Source: Cordia subcordata
Taxonomy: Eukaryota > Streptophyta > Magnoliopsida > Boraginales > Cordiaceae
Direction: 5' to 3'
Assembly (NCBI GenBank): GCA_028554755.1
Contig: JAPTOF010000008.1
Span: 15,357,001-15,421,000 of the forward strand
DNA: 64,000 bases
Shown here: positions 35,475 through 46,427 of the stretch, one piece after another
How the letters are laid out: each line of letters begins with the position of its first letter
Numbering within the stretch: the first letter of the stretch is position 1
Translations under genes and position numbers: made by a program
The notes under the pieces: generated by a model
What the model was told of the DNA's origin: nothing
The model's database searches: none
Seen by the model: the letters and a program-made list of their open reading frames with translations, nothing else

Positions 35475-37483
35475 TATTGGGATTGTATGCCCTAAAGATC
35501 AATTATACACAGATATTGAACTAGATATTTGATCATTGTTCATATTTATGACACTTTTTACATTTATTATCTCTAGTATATATGTGTGATACATTATGTA
35601 AAGGTCCAATGATATAGTCCAATGACTCGAGTGTGCAGTGGAGATAGATGAACAGCTGGTCCAAGTCTAGTTTTTGGATATATCATAAAGATGTCCATAG
35701 CCGAATAGTAGTGTTGGGCACTCTACCAGAATAATGTTATAGTGGGCGAGTCTCTCGATAGGAGTGATCTACCTAGGTCATTGGAGGCTCTTTCCGGACT
35801 TCGTCTCTAGTGAGTGTGTCATGCATTATATAGGACCACTGTAAGTATGTCTTCTAGAACCGTGCCATCACATATAAAGGACAAGATACTCATTACTTCT
35901 TAGTGACAGATGCTCTTAATCTTGAGCATATGTGGATAAACTAATGAAGTTAGGGTGTAGCACTTTGATGTATAATAAGGAGAGGTCTTGAGTGATAAGA
36001 TTGTCTACCTCGTACATTAGATGTTGTGTTCTAATCAATTAGGACATGCATGTGCAATAGTAGAGTCTATGTGCCCTCTTGGATTTGTCTTATTGGTCAT
36101 CATAAATCTAAATTTAGTGATATTACCCTTTAGGGGTATATTAGATATTTGGCTTGTGGATCGCTCCCTAGATCAAGTGATCCATGATCAGGTGGTGATC
36201 ACTCTTTGGACTAGAGATCTAAGGTTCCAGATGTAGTCTTAAAGGTGATGATGCCTTTTGACTGGCCTTGACTACTGGTGGACATAGAGGGGTATTTTGG
36301 TCATTTTACTCAGTTGGTCCAAGACAGTGGCTATTTGTTGTGGCCTATTTTTGCTTAGCCGATGATTATCCTTGGAGTGCAGCTTTGGTCTTCTTGTGGA
36401 AACAGACTGAGGTAAAAATGGCCTTCATATTGCCAAAGTAGTGGCAAGGGCATTTTGGTCATTTTAGGAGTCAAGAGTAATTGTGTCTTTTGATCCATTC
36501 ACTAGTCATATTTCTAATGGATGTAATTACTTGAAATCATCTAATTATGTGGATGCTTTATTGAGATATAAATTTAATGGAGAAGGAAAAAGGATTTTAT
36601 CCAAGTTTTTCCTCATTAAATTTATAGGCATCTCAATAAAACAAGCGAGTCCGATGAAATTAGATATTATGGAGTAGGAGAGGGAAAGGAATATCTTCGA
36701 TATCTTATCCATAAGGCATATTTCATTTCTGGAAAGGATATAGTTGAAACTTAATTGTTTCTGAGGACTTACCCAATTAGGGTGGATATCTTATCCATAA
36801 GGCATATTTCATTTATGGAAAGGATATAGTTGAAACTTAATTGTTTCTGAGGACTTACCCAATTAGGGTGGATATCTTATCCATAAGGCATATTTCATTT
36901 CTGGAAAGGATATAGTTGAAACTTAATTGTTTCTGAGGACTTACCCAATTAGGGTTATTGTGCACTATAATAGTGAGCTAGCAACAATATACCCTTGAGT
37001 GACTTACCCAATTATGGTTATTGTGCACTATAAATAGTGAGCTAAGAAAAATGTATCCTTGAGTCTCTTTGCCTTTTTTCATAAAGGTGTGCAAGAATTT
37101 TCATCTAGTATACCAAGAACACACACTACTCTATAGATCTTCAATTATAGCTCTCTTAGATGCTTGCATAGATCTTTAATTATAGCAGTCCTAGTTGCTT
37201 GCCCATACATAGCATCACACATCTTAGCTTTGGAAAGGTGAATATAGAGAAGAAGGCTAATTGGAAGGCTATTTTGGTGGAGTTTTTACAAAGCAAAGAG
37301 ACCACCCACTTGGATCTTCAACTTTTTGAAGCTATATCACTTCATCTTCTTGCTTATATGTTTTGCTTATGTGTGCAAATAGCTTTTTATTGCTTGTTCT
37401 GCCACCATAGTAGATATGTTCTTTAATAATTTTTAAGAGCATGATGATCTATAGACTATGATGTAGCAATCTCGATCCTAACA
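35475..37483 (+). repeat. C4 3' LTR (2009 bp)
   Basis: Preceded by the polypurine tract GTTGGGAGAT. Starts TATTGGGATTGTATGCCC (TG mutated to TA) and ends GATCCTAACA, like C3's GATCCTACA. Shares with the C3 LTR the blocks ggtccaagtctag, ccgaatagtagt and gtgatctacctaggtcattgg. Confidence 0.85.
36699..37064 (+). repeat. 86-bp x3 and 63-bp x2 tandem repeats in C4 LTR
   Basis: The unit beginning gatatcttatccataaggc starts at 36699, 36785 and 36871 (exact 86-bp spacing, nearly identical copies). It is followed by a 63-bp unit starting gacttacccaatta at 36938 and 37001, each with ttgtgcactataa(a)tagtgagct. The second repeat thus duplicates a TATA-box region (tataatag at 36966, tataaatag at 37029). 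Absent from the C3 LTR. Confidence 0.9.
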
Positions 37484-37583
37484 TTGCTTCCCTGTGGTTT
37501 TGACACCTGCAATTGCACACATTATACTGCAACTGACCTGCGCACTTACTGGTCTTTTGGCTTGTGTTCCTAAAGTGACATCA
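37484..37583 (+). repeat. Tail of an Athila LTR (L7)
   Basis: ggttttgacacctgcaattg...cttactggtcttttggcttgtg...gacatca matches the end of L6 (33790-33870). It is the 3' end of a 5' LTR, because a PBS follows. The rest of the LTR is not present; copia C4 stands to the left. Confidence 0.75.
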
Positions 37584-37588
37584 AGTTC

Positions 37589-37607
37589 TTGGAACCATTG
37601 CCGAAGA
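37589..37607 (+). other. Primer binding site, Athila type
   Basis: TTGGAACCATTGCCGAAGA, a diverged TGGCGCCGTTGCCGGGGA, five bases after the LTR end. Confidence 0.7.
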
Positions 37608-37909
37608 GGCATGGTCGGTTTGTTCTCTTTGGTTGTGTGCTTTAATTAGTTGCCTTCTTAATTTGTTTTACTTTCTTTATTTTGTTTACTTCATCTCATA
37701 GTTTATTATCTTGTTTTTTATCTAGCTATCTTGCTTTGGTATTTTCATTCTTATTTGTTAGTTTGGCTTGTTGGTTGAGTTTCTTATTTTGCATTTGCAT
37801 TTGCTTTTTCTTTTTAGTAAACCCCATAGGTTTGTGGCTTTGTTGCTAGAGTTTTAGGAAATTTTGAAGTTTTATGGGTTGAAATGGCCAGAGAATAGAA
37901 TAATTTTGT

Positions 37910-38345
37910 ATGCTTGGTAAGCGATCCCTTAGGGATCCCCTCGTTCTATCTAATCTAGAACCCGATAGGATTGCACATCATTTTAGGAATTTAGATAAAC
38001 TTCTAGGAGAGATGGCCAATCCCATTAATCCTACTATTCCTTCTATTCCCCCTATGAATCCTATTCCACCACATAAATACCATGAGCCTCCACAAGCCCA
38101 AAAGCATTTTAGGCTAGAGCCTTTTGGGTCGGACCCACTTATAGACAATGAGCCTACACTTAGGCAATTTTTCCTTCCTAATGCATTCGTGCCTAACTTA
38201 GTTCTCTATGCTCTGGGGTTGGACGAAGCTAATTTCGAGATTAAGCTGAGCATGTTGACGATGCTTTCTTCTTTCTACAGGAAAAGCAATGAGAGTCTCT
38301 TAGACCACATCAGTGAATTCCTATCAGTGATACACAAGTCAATAA
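37910..38345 (+). pseudogene. Athila-type gag, N-terminal part
   Basis: Open frame MLGKRSLRDP..., with a Pro-rich stretch, TLRQFFLPNAFVP (compare TLRQ/LREyasPN of Athila gag) and ANFEIKLSMLTMLSSFYRKSNESLLDHISEFL (compare NNFELKPALLNML..F.G...P..HL..F). About 145 residues are kept. The frame then fuses into Tat-like pol sequence near 38345. Leader 37608-37909 is T-rich and noncoding. Confidence 0.7.
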
Positions 38346-39640
38346 TGGAAGTTTTCCAATGTCTATCGGTGATGATGATTGGAGATTGCCCATTATCCTT
38401 TATTTGCATGATCTAGGTAGATAGGCAGATCGGAAGACACATTTGAGGCCGATGAACTACATCTTATTGGCTGGAGAGCTTTATAAGCAGCGTCCGGATG
38501 GTTTGTTGTTATGACTTTTGGGTAACGATAAGGCTTTCCGAGCAATAGCCAAAGTCATGAAGGAATATGTAGGGCATATTAGTTTGGTCTATGTATGCGT
38601 TGGGCTTTAGGGCGATACAGGTATTATTGACCTAAAATGGTAGATGATTTTATCAAATATGCCAAAGGATGCCAACAGTGTCAGAAACACAGCCTAGTCT
38701 AGAGGGTTCCTGTTCTAGAACTTCACCCAGTGATTAAGCCTTGGCCATTTCGAGGATAGACAATCGACCTTATTGGGAAGATTTGTCTAGCTTCTTCTAA
38801 CGGGCATGCATTTATCATTGTGGCCACAGACTATTTCACTAAGTAGGTTGAAGCAACACTGCTAAGGACGGTTAGCCAAGATAATGTCATAGAATTCATT
38901 GAGAAGCAAATTATTCACAAGTTTGGTATAGTTGAGACGTTAATAGCAAATCAAGGAATGGTTTTATAGGTGAAAAGGGTTGTTGATATTGGTAACAACA
39001 TGGGGTTCACTATTACCAACTCGACATCTTATTTCACCTAAGGCAACGGCCAAGCCGAAGCTTTCAACAGAGACATCATCTTTAATATTTGAAAAATAGT
39101 AGAGAACAATCCTCAGTTTTGGCTAAAAAAATGTCGAAACTCTACGAGCCTATCGTTCTGCCAAGAAAGCGAGCACGAGAACTTCTCCCTATTTGCTTAC
39201 TTATGGGCATGATATGATAATTCTAGTGGAAATAAAGATCAAGTCATTGTGAGCAGCCCGCTAGGGTCAGAAAGAAGCAGCTGGGGACAGAAATCCAATG
39301 CTTTCTAACCTGAAGGATTTAGATGAGTAAAGGCTTCTTGCCTTAGACAACATTGAAGCCCAGAAGAAGAGGATTACTAGGGCCAACAATAAAAAGGTCA
39401 ATACCAAATCTTTTATGCTAGGAGATTTAGTTTGGACGCAGATTCTTCTTATTGGGCGTAAAGATGATAAACTGGCAAATGATCTCCAACCTAGGAGAAA
39501 TCTTTTGTAATGGATAAAGTATTACTTGGAGGCACTTATAAATTAAAAACCTTGGAGGAAGTGCCGCATCATTCACTATCCACTAATTGTAAATACTTGA
39601 AGCCTTACTACCCCGATTCTTGGGAGGTAGCAAGATAACG
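38346..39640 (+). pseudogene. Tat-lineage RNase H linker and integrase
   Basis: Reads DDWRLPIILYL, then ILLAGELYKQRPDGLLL (linker before integrase), VGHISL and AKGCQQCQKHS (zinc finger, CC pair kept), KPWPFRG, IDLIGKI (first Asp), IIVATDYFTK, then IANQG where the second catalytic Asp is Asn, and GNGQAEAFNRDI (catalytic Glu kept). The C-terminal LGDLVW and LKPYYPDSW blocks are near 39420 and 39600. Wording is of the Tat/Ogre branch, unlike the Athila gag before it. Stops and frameshifts present. Confidence 0.85.
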
Positions 39641-41687
39641 GGCTCAAAGAGTTTCTGTACCTTCTCTTAATTTAATCCTTTCTTCTAGAATTCTTTACCA
39701 TGTTCTCTTTATTCTACTTCTCTTCTATTCTTAAAAATTTCAACCTTTCCAACACAATGCATCACACAGAAAAATGACATAATTTTTCTTCTCTCTTCCC
39801 TCACAAATGTTAATCTCTCACACACTTTCCATTACATAGAGAAAGATAAGAAGTAGTGACATTCATGCACATTATAGAAACCACAAACAAAAACTTATTT
39901 TTATTGTCATTCAAAAGATAGTTTGGCAGAAGGCCATAGTTTATAAGTGCAAAATAAAAAATATGCTAAACTATTGGTTATCGACCATCAGTCTAGCTTG
40001 CAAGGAGTGGCCGGAAAAGGGGCCAAAACTAGGAGAAGAAAATATGTTCCTCATGGAAACAAAGGAATAAGATATCAAAGTTTGGAAGCTTACCGAGGGC
40101 ATCTTGAGCAAGGGCCCTTCATTCTTTCTCAAAAGAAAGAAGTCGGTCAGTAGCATTGAAGGCCTCCTTATCCTAGTCAAAGGATAAGGGATATGAAGAA
40201 TAGATGGCTTGATGAAGGCAGAAATATTTGGCCAAAGAGGCCGTTTATTGGCTATCATTAGCTTCTTGACATTTCACGAGATGGTCAAGTTCAGCAACCT
40301 TTGAAGTGAATTCTTTCTAGTCTCGGTGGATGCGGCCAAGAGTTATGTGGGCATGAAAACAATAGGTAAACAGTTCACAAACTTGGCCCTCACAGAGTTG
40401 GTAATGGATTAAAGAGCAGAAAAGTCTAAAGGAGACTCTATGCTGCTATGAGACATAGAGCATCAATAAAATGAGAAAGCTTGGGGAAAAAACACAGGGC
40501 ATTGAGTGGCATTGATGCGGCAATTTTGATGGTCTCAAAAATCACCTTTGAAGAATGATTGAGGCTGGACAACTCGAGCACCATAATAAGAGAGCTGTTA
40601 AGATAATAATGGTGAAAAAGGCCAAATACGTCTTTGATAGAGAACTTGGGATGAGCAATGAGATAAACGGTAGGGTCTCAAAAAAGATTTTCATGTTCAA
40701 ACTGTAGGATTTAAAAAAGAAGGGAGAGTAAGAAGTTGCATGAAAGAATTTGAAGATGGAGCAGAGAACAAAGTAAGAATAAGTGCCTGATCAAGGATTT
40801 AAGCTTGGTGGAGAGCCATACGTTCATGAAAGGTTGTTATAGGCGAAAGACTCATAAAGGCTTTCTATTGGGTTCTTATAAAGATCAATAAACCTAGTAT
40901 TATAGGTATTGAGAAAATGAAGAGGAGTTTGGAAGCTCCTACCTGAAATCAAAATGTGAGGAGGATGGATGTGTGAGTTATGATGCTTGCCCGTAATTTT
41001 AAGCTAAGAAATAAGCTGAACTTGAGGAAGTGTACGTCAATGAGAGTGCATGAGAGTGAGAATTTGTGTATTCTAGAAAGGTTCTTTTAAATGCGAGGAC
41101 AATGGTTTGCTATGATCCACTCCACCTAATTTGGGAATTGAATATTGTGTCCTATAATCATGAAAATACTCAGAAGACGTAAGGACATCAAATTTGCTCA
41201 CAGGGCTCAATGCTAAAAGAGACATGCATTAGCAAACTTAGCAGGACACGTAGAGGCTCTGGGTAAGCGAAACTAGGTGATCGTGGTCAATAGGCTGTGA
41301 CATGCATTTAACGAGAAGGAAAACTTTGTACCATGCAAATCACATAAGATATGGTGCACAAGTTATGCGACTAAGATCATAAGTAGTTCAAATTCCACGA
41401 CATCGTTTGAATAGCTTATGGAGGGCATTGTTTACACCCAAAATCTACAATTTGTCAACCTGATGGATGAAGGGCATGAATCTAGAGTAAAGGAAGGTAT
41501 TGTACACCTGAAGCCCACAAGAAATTGGCTAGGTGGTCAAGAGATACGAGAAGAAAAATGTCCAAGTTCGACACCACGACCCACATTGATTTTGAGGCCA
41601 AACTTTGGCCAAGCAGAAATAAATTGGTGTATGACAAGCATGTGCCCAATTTGAATAAAAAAGACCAAGTCTGATACAATGTGCAGT
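39641..41687 (+). other. Noncoding region after Tat integrase
   Basis: About 2 kb with only short frames (39947-40153 plus, 39971-40258 minus) lacking any motif I recognise. Probably the long 3' region typical of Tat elements (inference). Confidence 0.4.
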
Positions 41688-43764
41688 TGATACACTATTT
41701 GAGCACAAGCCTTAATAGCCCGTAAGTGCACGAGTTGTGTGTAGTACGATGTGTACAAGTGAGAGGTCAAATCCACAGGGAGGCCTAACGTGTATGGTGT
41801 TCTAAGCTAAGTGCATCTTAAGAGCTACGTGTTGGGGTCCTAACTCCAATCTTTTGGGTGTTTTTGGTTTAAAGGGAGCTCGGGAAAGATAAATCTAAGT
41901 TAACGACAAGAAAATAAAAAGAAGTTGTGTGTGTAATGGGGGAATCAAGTAATCTAAGAGGATGCTAGTACGTGGAAATAGGGAATAGGCTGATTATAGC
42001 ATGCAAATGGGATATTACTATGTCATTCTAGGGTCACTTGGTGGATTATACTAAGTGCTCTAATCTAGACCTATAATTAGCCTCCTAAGTGGTACCCTAA
42101 GCCTTAACGTGGGTCTATCCCAAGGTGGCAATGCCCAGCAGTACGGTGTGGTCTTTATGACATAGGAATTAGGGCTAGCCAATAAGGTTCTAGGTTTGTG
42201 TAGATCGATCTAACCCTACCACTTAGTCCACTAATTAGTTCCCCAATCTGACCCAGGACTCAGTACGAGTCTGTCCCTAAGCTTCGCCCCACTTAGAGCT
42301 ATGGCATGGTCTTTGTGAACCTAAGGTGTTAAGGTAGACTAACTAGCCTTCCTACGTGAACTAAGGTCAACTAAACCTATTCGGACTCTTATTGGCTGGA
42401 TTTAAAGCCAAAGGGGACTCGACTTTGGCTAGTTACTAGTTATGCACCATCGATCACATCACAATAGTAGAAATTGACATTAAAGCTTGAATATTACACA
42501 TCTAGGGCATGGAATTTGAGAATATTCCGGTATATTCTACTACTAAACACATAGATATACTTAGATTACACCAATTTAAGCAATAGCATCCAACATGTAA
42601 GCAATAGAAGCTATTTATGCTATTAGGTATGCTAACACACAAATAGACATGTATATAGTCATACCCACTTCATATAATCACCACACAAAGATATAGACAT
42701 GCTAGCATAATGATTTAAAAATGGTTAATAGCACAATAGACTTCAATATACATATGCTACATCATTGAGGCATTTCAACAAACACATAGACATGTATGTA
42801 AAATAGCCATTGAAACCCTAAGCATAAAGCATATATACATAAATCCATCAAGTTTCCATTAATAAAAAGTAGTAATTAATCCATAGATATAAGATATAAT
42901 CACCCTACAAAACTCTAATCACACATAATTAGACTTAGGATAAAAAAGAGATACCCTTCTATCTATAGCCAAGCTTTACAATCCATAAGCTATGCCCCAA
43001 ATCCTAGTGTTTGATCCTCATGGATCACTAATTCCAAGTGTTAAATGTGTTTAGAAGTGAGTGTGTGAGGTGATTTTTGGTCAATTTTGGGTTTAGGAAA
43101 ATGGGTATTTGATTGGGTTGGTGTTCTCCCTCAAAAGTAGCTGAAAAGTGGTCTAAATAGAGCTGTTAATGCATCTAGCCGAGGGCCTAGCTGGTCGACT
43201 GGCTTTGGGGCTAAGTCATCCGGAAAAAGTTGGCCTAGATTCTGATCTAGCCGGTTGACCTGTCTTGACAGAAGCTCAACCGATCTTGATAGTAAAATGT
43301 CCATATCTTCGTGGTTTTGGCTTTGATTCACACACCGTTTGTTTCTTTGGCTTCATGTCACTGTGGGGGATCTCTCAAGCCATCTTTTGCAACCTAAAAC
43401 ATGTCTAAAATTTTTCCATTTCCTTTATGGTTTCAAGCTCCGAATTTAGCTCCCGTTGCGCTCAATTTCGCCTCAGTCGCTCCTTCTTTCTCCCAGCTAC
43501 TTCCAAATGCACTTTTCTTCATTCCTTTATGTTCGAAGCACCCTTTGATTTGTTCTACACTTCAAGCTCCATCAATTAAGGTCTAGTTATCTCTCCAAAT
43601 CACACCTAAAATAAGCAACAAATGCGTATTAATATAGCATTTAAGTCCTAACTTCAATTGTGAACATGTAAACCCTAATATGCTAAATGCTATACTAATA
43701 CATTAAATGAAGCTCAAAACAAGTATATACATACAATACATAAACACACAAAATGAACACATCA
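41688..43764 (-). repeat. Solo Athila LTR (L8) with target duplication GCAGT
   Basis: Plus-strand ends TGATACACTATTTGAGC and ...GAACACATCA. Perfect 5-bp duplication GCAGT at 41683-41687 and 43765-43769. 2077 bp, no internal sequence attached. It landed at the left edge of the palindromic element L9. Confidence 0.95.
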
Positions 43765-43768
43765 GCAG

Positions 43769-44003
43769 TGATGTGTTGGGTTTTTGTGTGTGAATTGCAT
43801 GTATATACTTCTTTTAAGATGTTTTGAGCTTCATTTGGTGTATTAGTATAGCATTTAAGTTCTAAGTTCAATTACGAACATGTAAACCCTAATATGCATA
43901 AGTATGGCCTAAATGCTATACTAATACAACCAAATGAAGCTTAAAACACCTTAAAATAGGTATATACACGCAATGCATAAGCACACACAAAACTAACACA
44001 CCA
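43769..44003. repeat. 235-bp fold-back LTR derivative (L9) with target duplication TGCAG
   Basis: Left end TGATGTGTTGGGTTTTTG, right end (reverse-complemented) TGGTGTGTTAGTTTTGTG: both are the 5' terminus of the Athila LTR. The arms pair over about 105 bp around a small centre near 43880-43895. The flanks are TGCAG on the right (44004-44008) and, across L8, on the left (41682-41686). Read on the minus strand, it follows the first ~170 bp of a normal LTR through its internal inverted repeat, then turns back to the start. Confidence 0.9.
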
Positions 44004-44008
44004 TGCAG

Positions 44009-44935
44009 CACTAAAATAGAAGGTAAAAAAATGGAGCAAAGAACTTGATTAGCTTAATAAACTAAGAATATGCCAAAGCCATCAATCAACTATGATGATT
44101 TTAGATGCAGTAACTATAAAAGTTGATTGAGACCAAGAAGAAAGGGGTTCCACAACAACCATGCTTTGATCATATATCTATCCCTTAGTTTCTTAGGTTC
44201 GTAGCTCCATAGCATAGTCCTATCCTTAGTTTAGCTCTTAGCTTAGTCCTAGTTAGCATAATGTTAGCTTAGCTTTATTCGAAAACACTGCTATAATTCC
44301 CTTTATAGCCTAGATTTTTTTCTAATCAAAGTAAGGAATGCTAATCGTTGATAATTTTGTCATCATCCAATTGTTTTCGAATGGGTCCATTCAATGATTT
44401 TCATTGTAATTCAGTTTATGTCTTTACTGTAATTAAGTTTATGGCCTTTCTGGCTTTAGTTGCAATTCGCTATGTGGATTGGCTTCTATCATTTATTCAA
44501 TCTGTAATTAAGTTTATGGTAGGACAGATTCACTGCAATTAACTTTGTGGTAGAATCTGGTAAACCTTTGTTCATATTCAATCTAATTGATTGAGGGTTT
44601 GTCTCATTTCACTCTTTCAATTGTAATGAAAGCTTGTACATTAAGTTTATGATGATTAAATCATTGTCTCTTTCATTCTCGATTTGCCTTTTATTGCGAT
44701 TGATTAACCCATATCTTGTTCTTTACAAAGTCCCTGGATGGAGTTCAGGGTAGGGGTTAAAGAACCCATAATCGTAAAATTATATGCGAAGACTTCTAGG
44801 CTGAAAAGGCGTCTTAAGGTTCGCCTTTCGCGCTCTAGAGGCACTAAGCGGAGGCTATAGCCTTAGGTATATGGCTTGGTGAAGGTTTTTCCAAGTAAAC
44901 AATAATAAATGATTTGGTCAAATTTAGTTTTTTTT
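44009..44935. other. Noncoding stretch, unassigned
   Basis: Contains repeats of tgtaattaagtttatg (near 44420, 44500) and a GC-richer block gaaaaggcgtcttaaggttcgcc...ggcactaagcggaggctatagcc (44800-44870). Continuous with the sequence left of L8 and L9. It may be the LTR of the Tat-like element; I could not find a partner copy to prove it. Confidence 0.35.
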
Positions 44936-45105
44936 TTAAATGCTTAAAGCCATAAAAAACAAAAGTTGGGAGTGGGGAGCTTTTTATTTTTGACTTCAAG
45001 CCACTTAAGAAAAGCACTTCTTTATTAAAACAAATGCTTCCATTAGCTTAAATTAGGATTTAAGTAGGTTTGACTAGAAAAAAAGCCAAACCAAATACCC
45101 TCTAA

Positions 45106-45286
45106 GAGAAGAGAAAGAGGAATGCAAACACCGATTTAGAATAGTTTGAGCCTACAAGGGCCTAGACCACTACCTAAAGTTTCTTGCCCTATGGTTTCAA
45201 GCAATCCACTAAGCCACAATCTGAGTGCTTATTCCAAATGTTGGTGAAGCAATTAAACACTAACTTTATAAGGCTTTGATCCACAC
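45106..45286 (-). repeat. Old SIRE-like LTR fragment S0, part 2
   Basis: atgcaaacaccgatttagaatagtttgagcc...caatccactaagcc is typical SIRE-like LTR sequence in minus orientation. It joins 29675 on the left (T1 removed) and 63446 on the right (S1 removed). Last five bases CACAC are the S1 target site. Confidence 0.5.
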
Positions 45287-46427
45287 TGTTAAAAGGTAAA
45301 TAATCTTAGAGGAGAGGGGATGAATTAAGATTATGCTAGTTTTTCAAAAAATAAAATTAATTTAATGCAACTTTGAATGTAAGATAATAAACACTCTTCA
45401 AATAGGCAATTTATTGAATAAGTTGCAAGCAATATGAAAACAATTAAAGTAGAAAGAGAAAGGAATAGAATGCACCGAATTTTTAGGTGGTTCGACCAAG
45501 CTTACGTCTACTGCCTAAGGATTCTCCCCTTAGGCCTTTAACCTCATGCACTATAGATATTCCTTTAAATGTTGGAGGAGTATAAACCAACTTATTACAA
45601 CTCTTAAAGCACCTTCTTCAAAGAACCTACATGAAAGCACCTTATTAAGGATTTCCCGACTCCCCTCTAGCTAAGAATTCAATCATAATTCTATCCAAGC
45701 TGTGGAATGTAAACTCACTTGATAATTGAATACAAGAAATGTAAGTGTTGCCCAATAGTTTACTCAAAAGAACATGAAAGTGTATAGCTCTTGTATAACT
45801 CAATAATCAACAATCTAAAGCTCAATATGTTTGTAATGCTCAAGTGATGATTTGAAAGCTTTAGATTGGAGTATATATCATGATATGCATAGCCATAGGA
45901 ATGTCAAGTATGAGAGAAAATCATATATGGTGCGAGAGAGCGGAAAAACTTGGCAAATACTAGCTAAAACACCTACTTTTTATACATAACAGGTCAACGT
46001 CGGCCACTAGGGCTCATCAATCAGTGTAGAGTACGGCCAGAACCTCTAACATTCTACACACCCCCAGTCGCATAGGTCTGTTGCCCAGCCAAGGAGTCTA
46101 GCAGGGCCCAGAAGATAGCAGTTCAAGGGTGGTTGCACTGGCTCCTAGTCGGAAGCCTGGTTGGGGGTTTGACTTATACCAGAAAAACATAATTTTTGCC
46201 CTTTTTCTGATTTTCTTTGAATACTTTTGATAGAACAAATATTTAGCAATTTAAAAGTTAATAAAAAGGATTCAAAATCAGAAAGGAAGTTTTAAAAATA
46301 TCTTTGAAAAACTTTTGAAACTTGAGAAGATTTGAAATTCTTTTAGGAAGATTTGACAATATAGAATAATTTCCAAATGGAAGAGAAAGTCAAAAATTTG
46401 CTTTTGGAAAACTTTTCGAAAGTAAGC

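Larger units (their letters stand above)
33871..37483 (+). mobile_element. Copia C4, deleted relative of C3
   Basis: Part of the leader, gag, start of protease, then a jump straight to the polypurine tract and a complete 3' LTR. Integrase, RT and RNase H are gone. The 5' LTR, PBS and early leader are missing where L6 abuts. Leader, gag and LTR are homologous to C3 (48681-56784) in the same order. Confidence 0.85.
29676..45101. mobile_element. Probable TIR DNA transposon T1, filled with later insertions
   Basis: Ends are inverted: TGGGTGTTTGGATTAGCTTTT on the left and, reverse-complemented, AGGGTATTTGGTTTGGCTTTT on the right, about 17 of 21 matching. Both ends are flanked by CTAAG (29671-29675 and 45102-45106). 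Removing T1 joins S0 sequence (gtagaaga + ctaagagaag). Arms near 29676-29935 and 44936-45101 look like its own DNA; no transposase is visible. Superfamily unassigned. Confidence 0.5.

Noticed and set aside
36699..36956. CRISPR-like array
   Set aside because: Units are contiguous 86-bp tandem copies without spacers, inside a plant LTR.
45258..45290. A second PBS left of the S1 LTR (gctttgatccacactgtta)
   Set aside because: Superficially like gctctgataccacttgtta, but the same words fit ordinary SIRE-like LTR sequence, and the S1 PBS is clearly at 59459.
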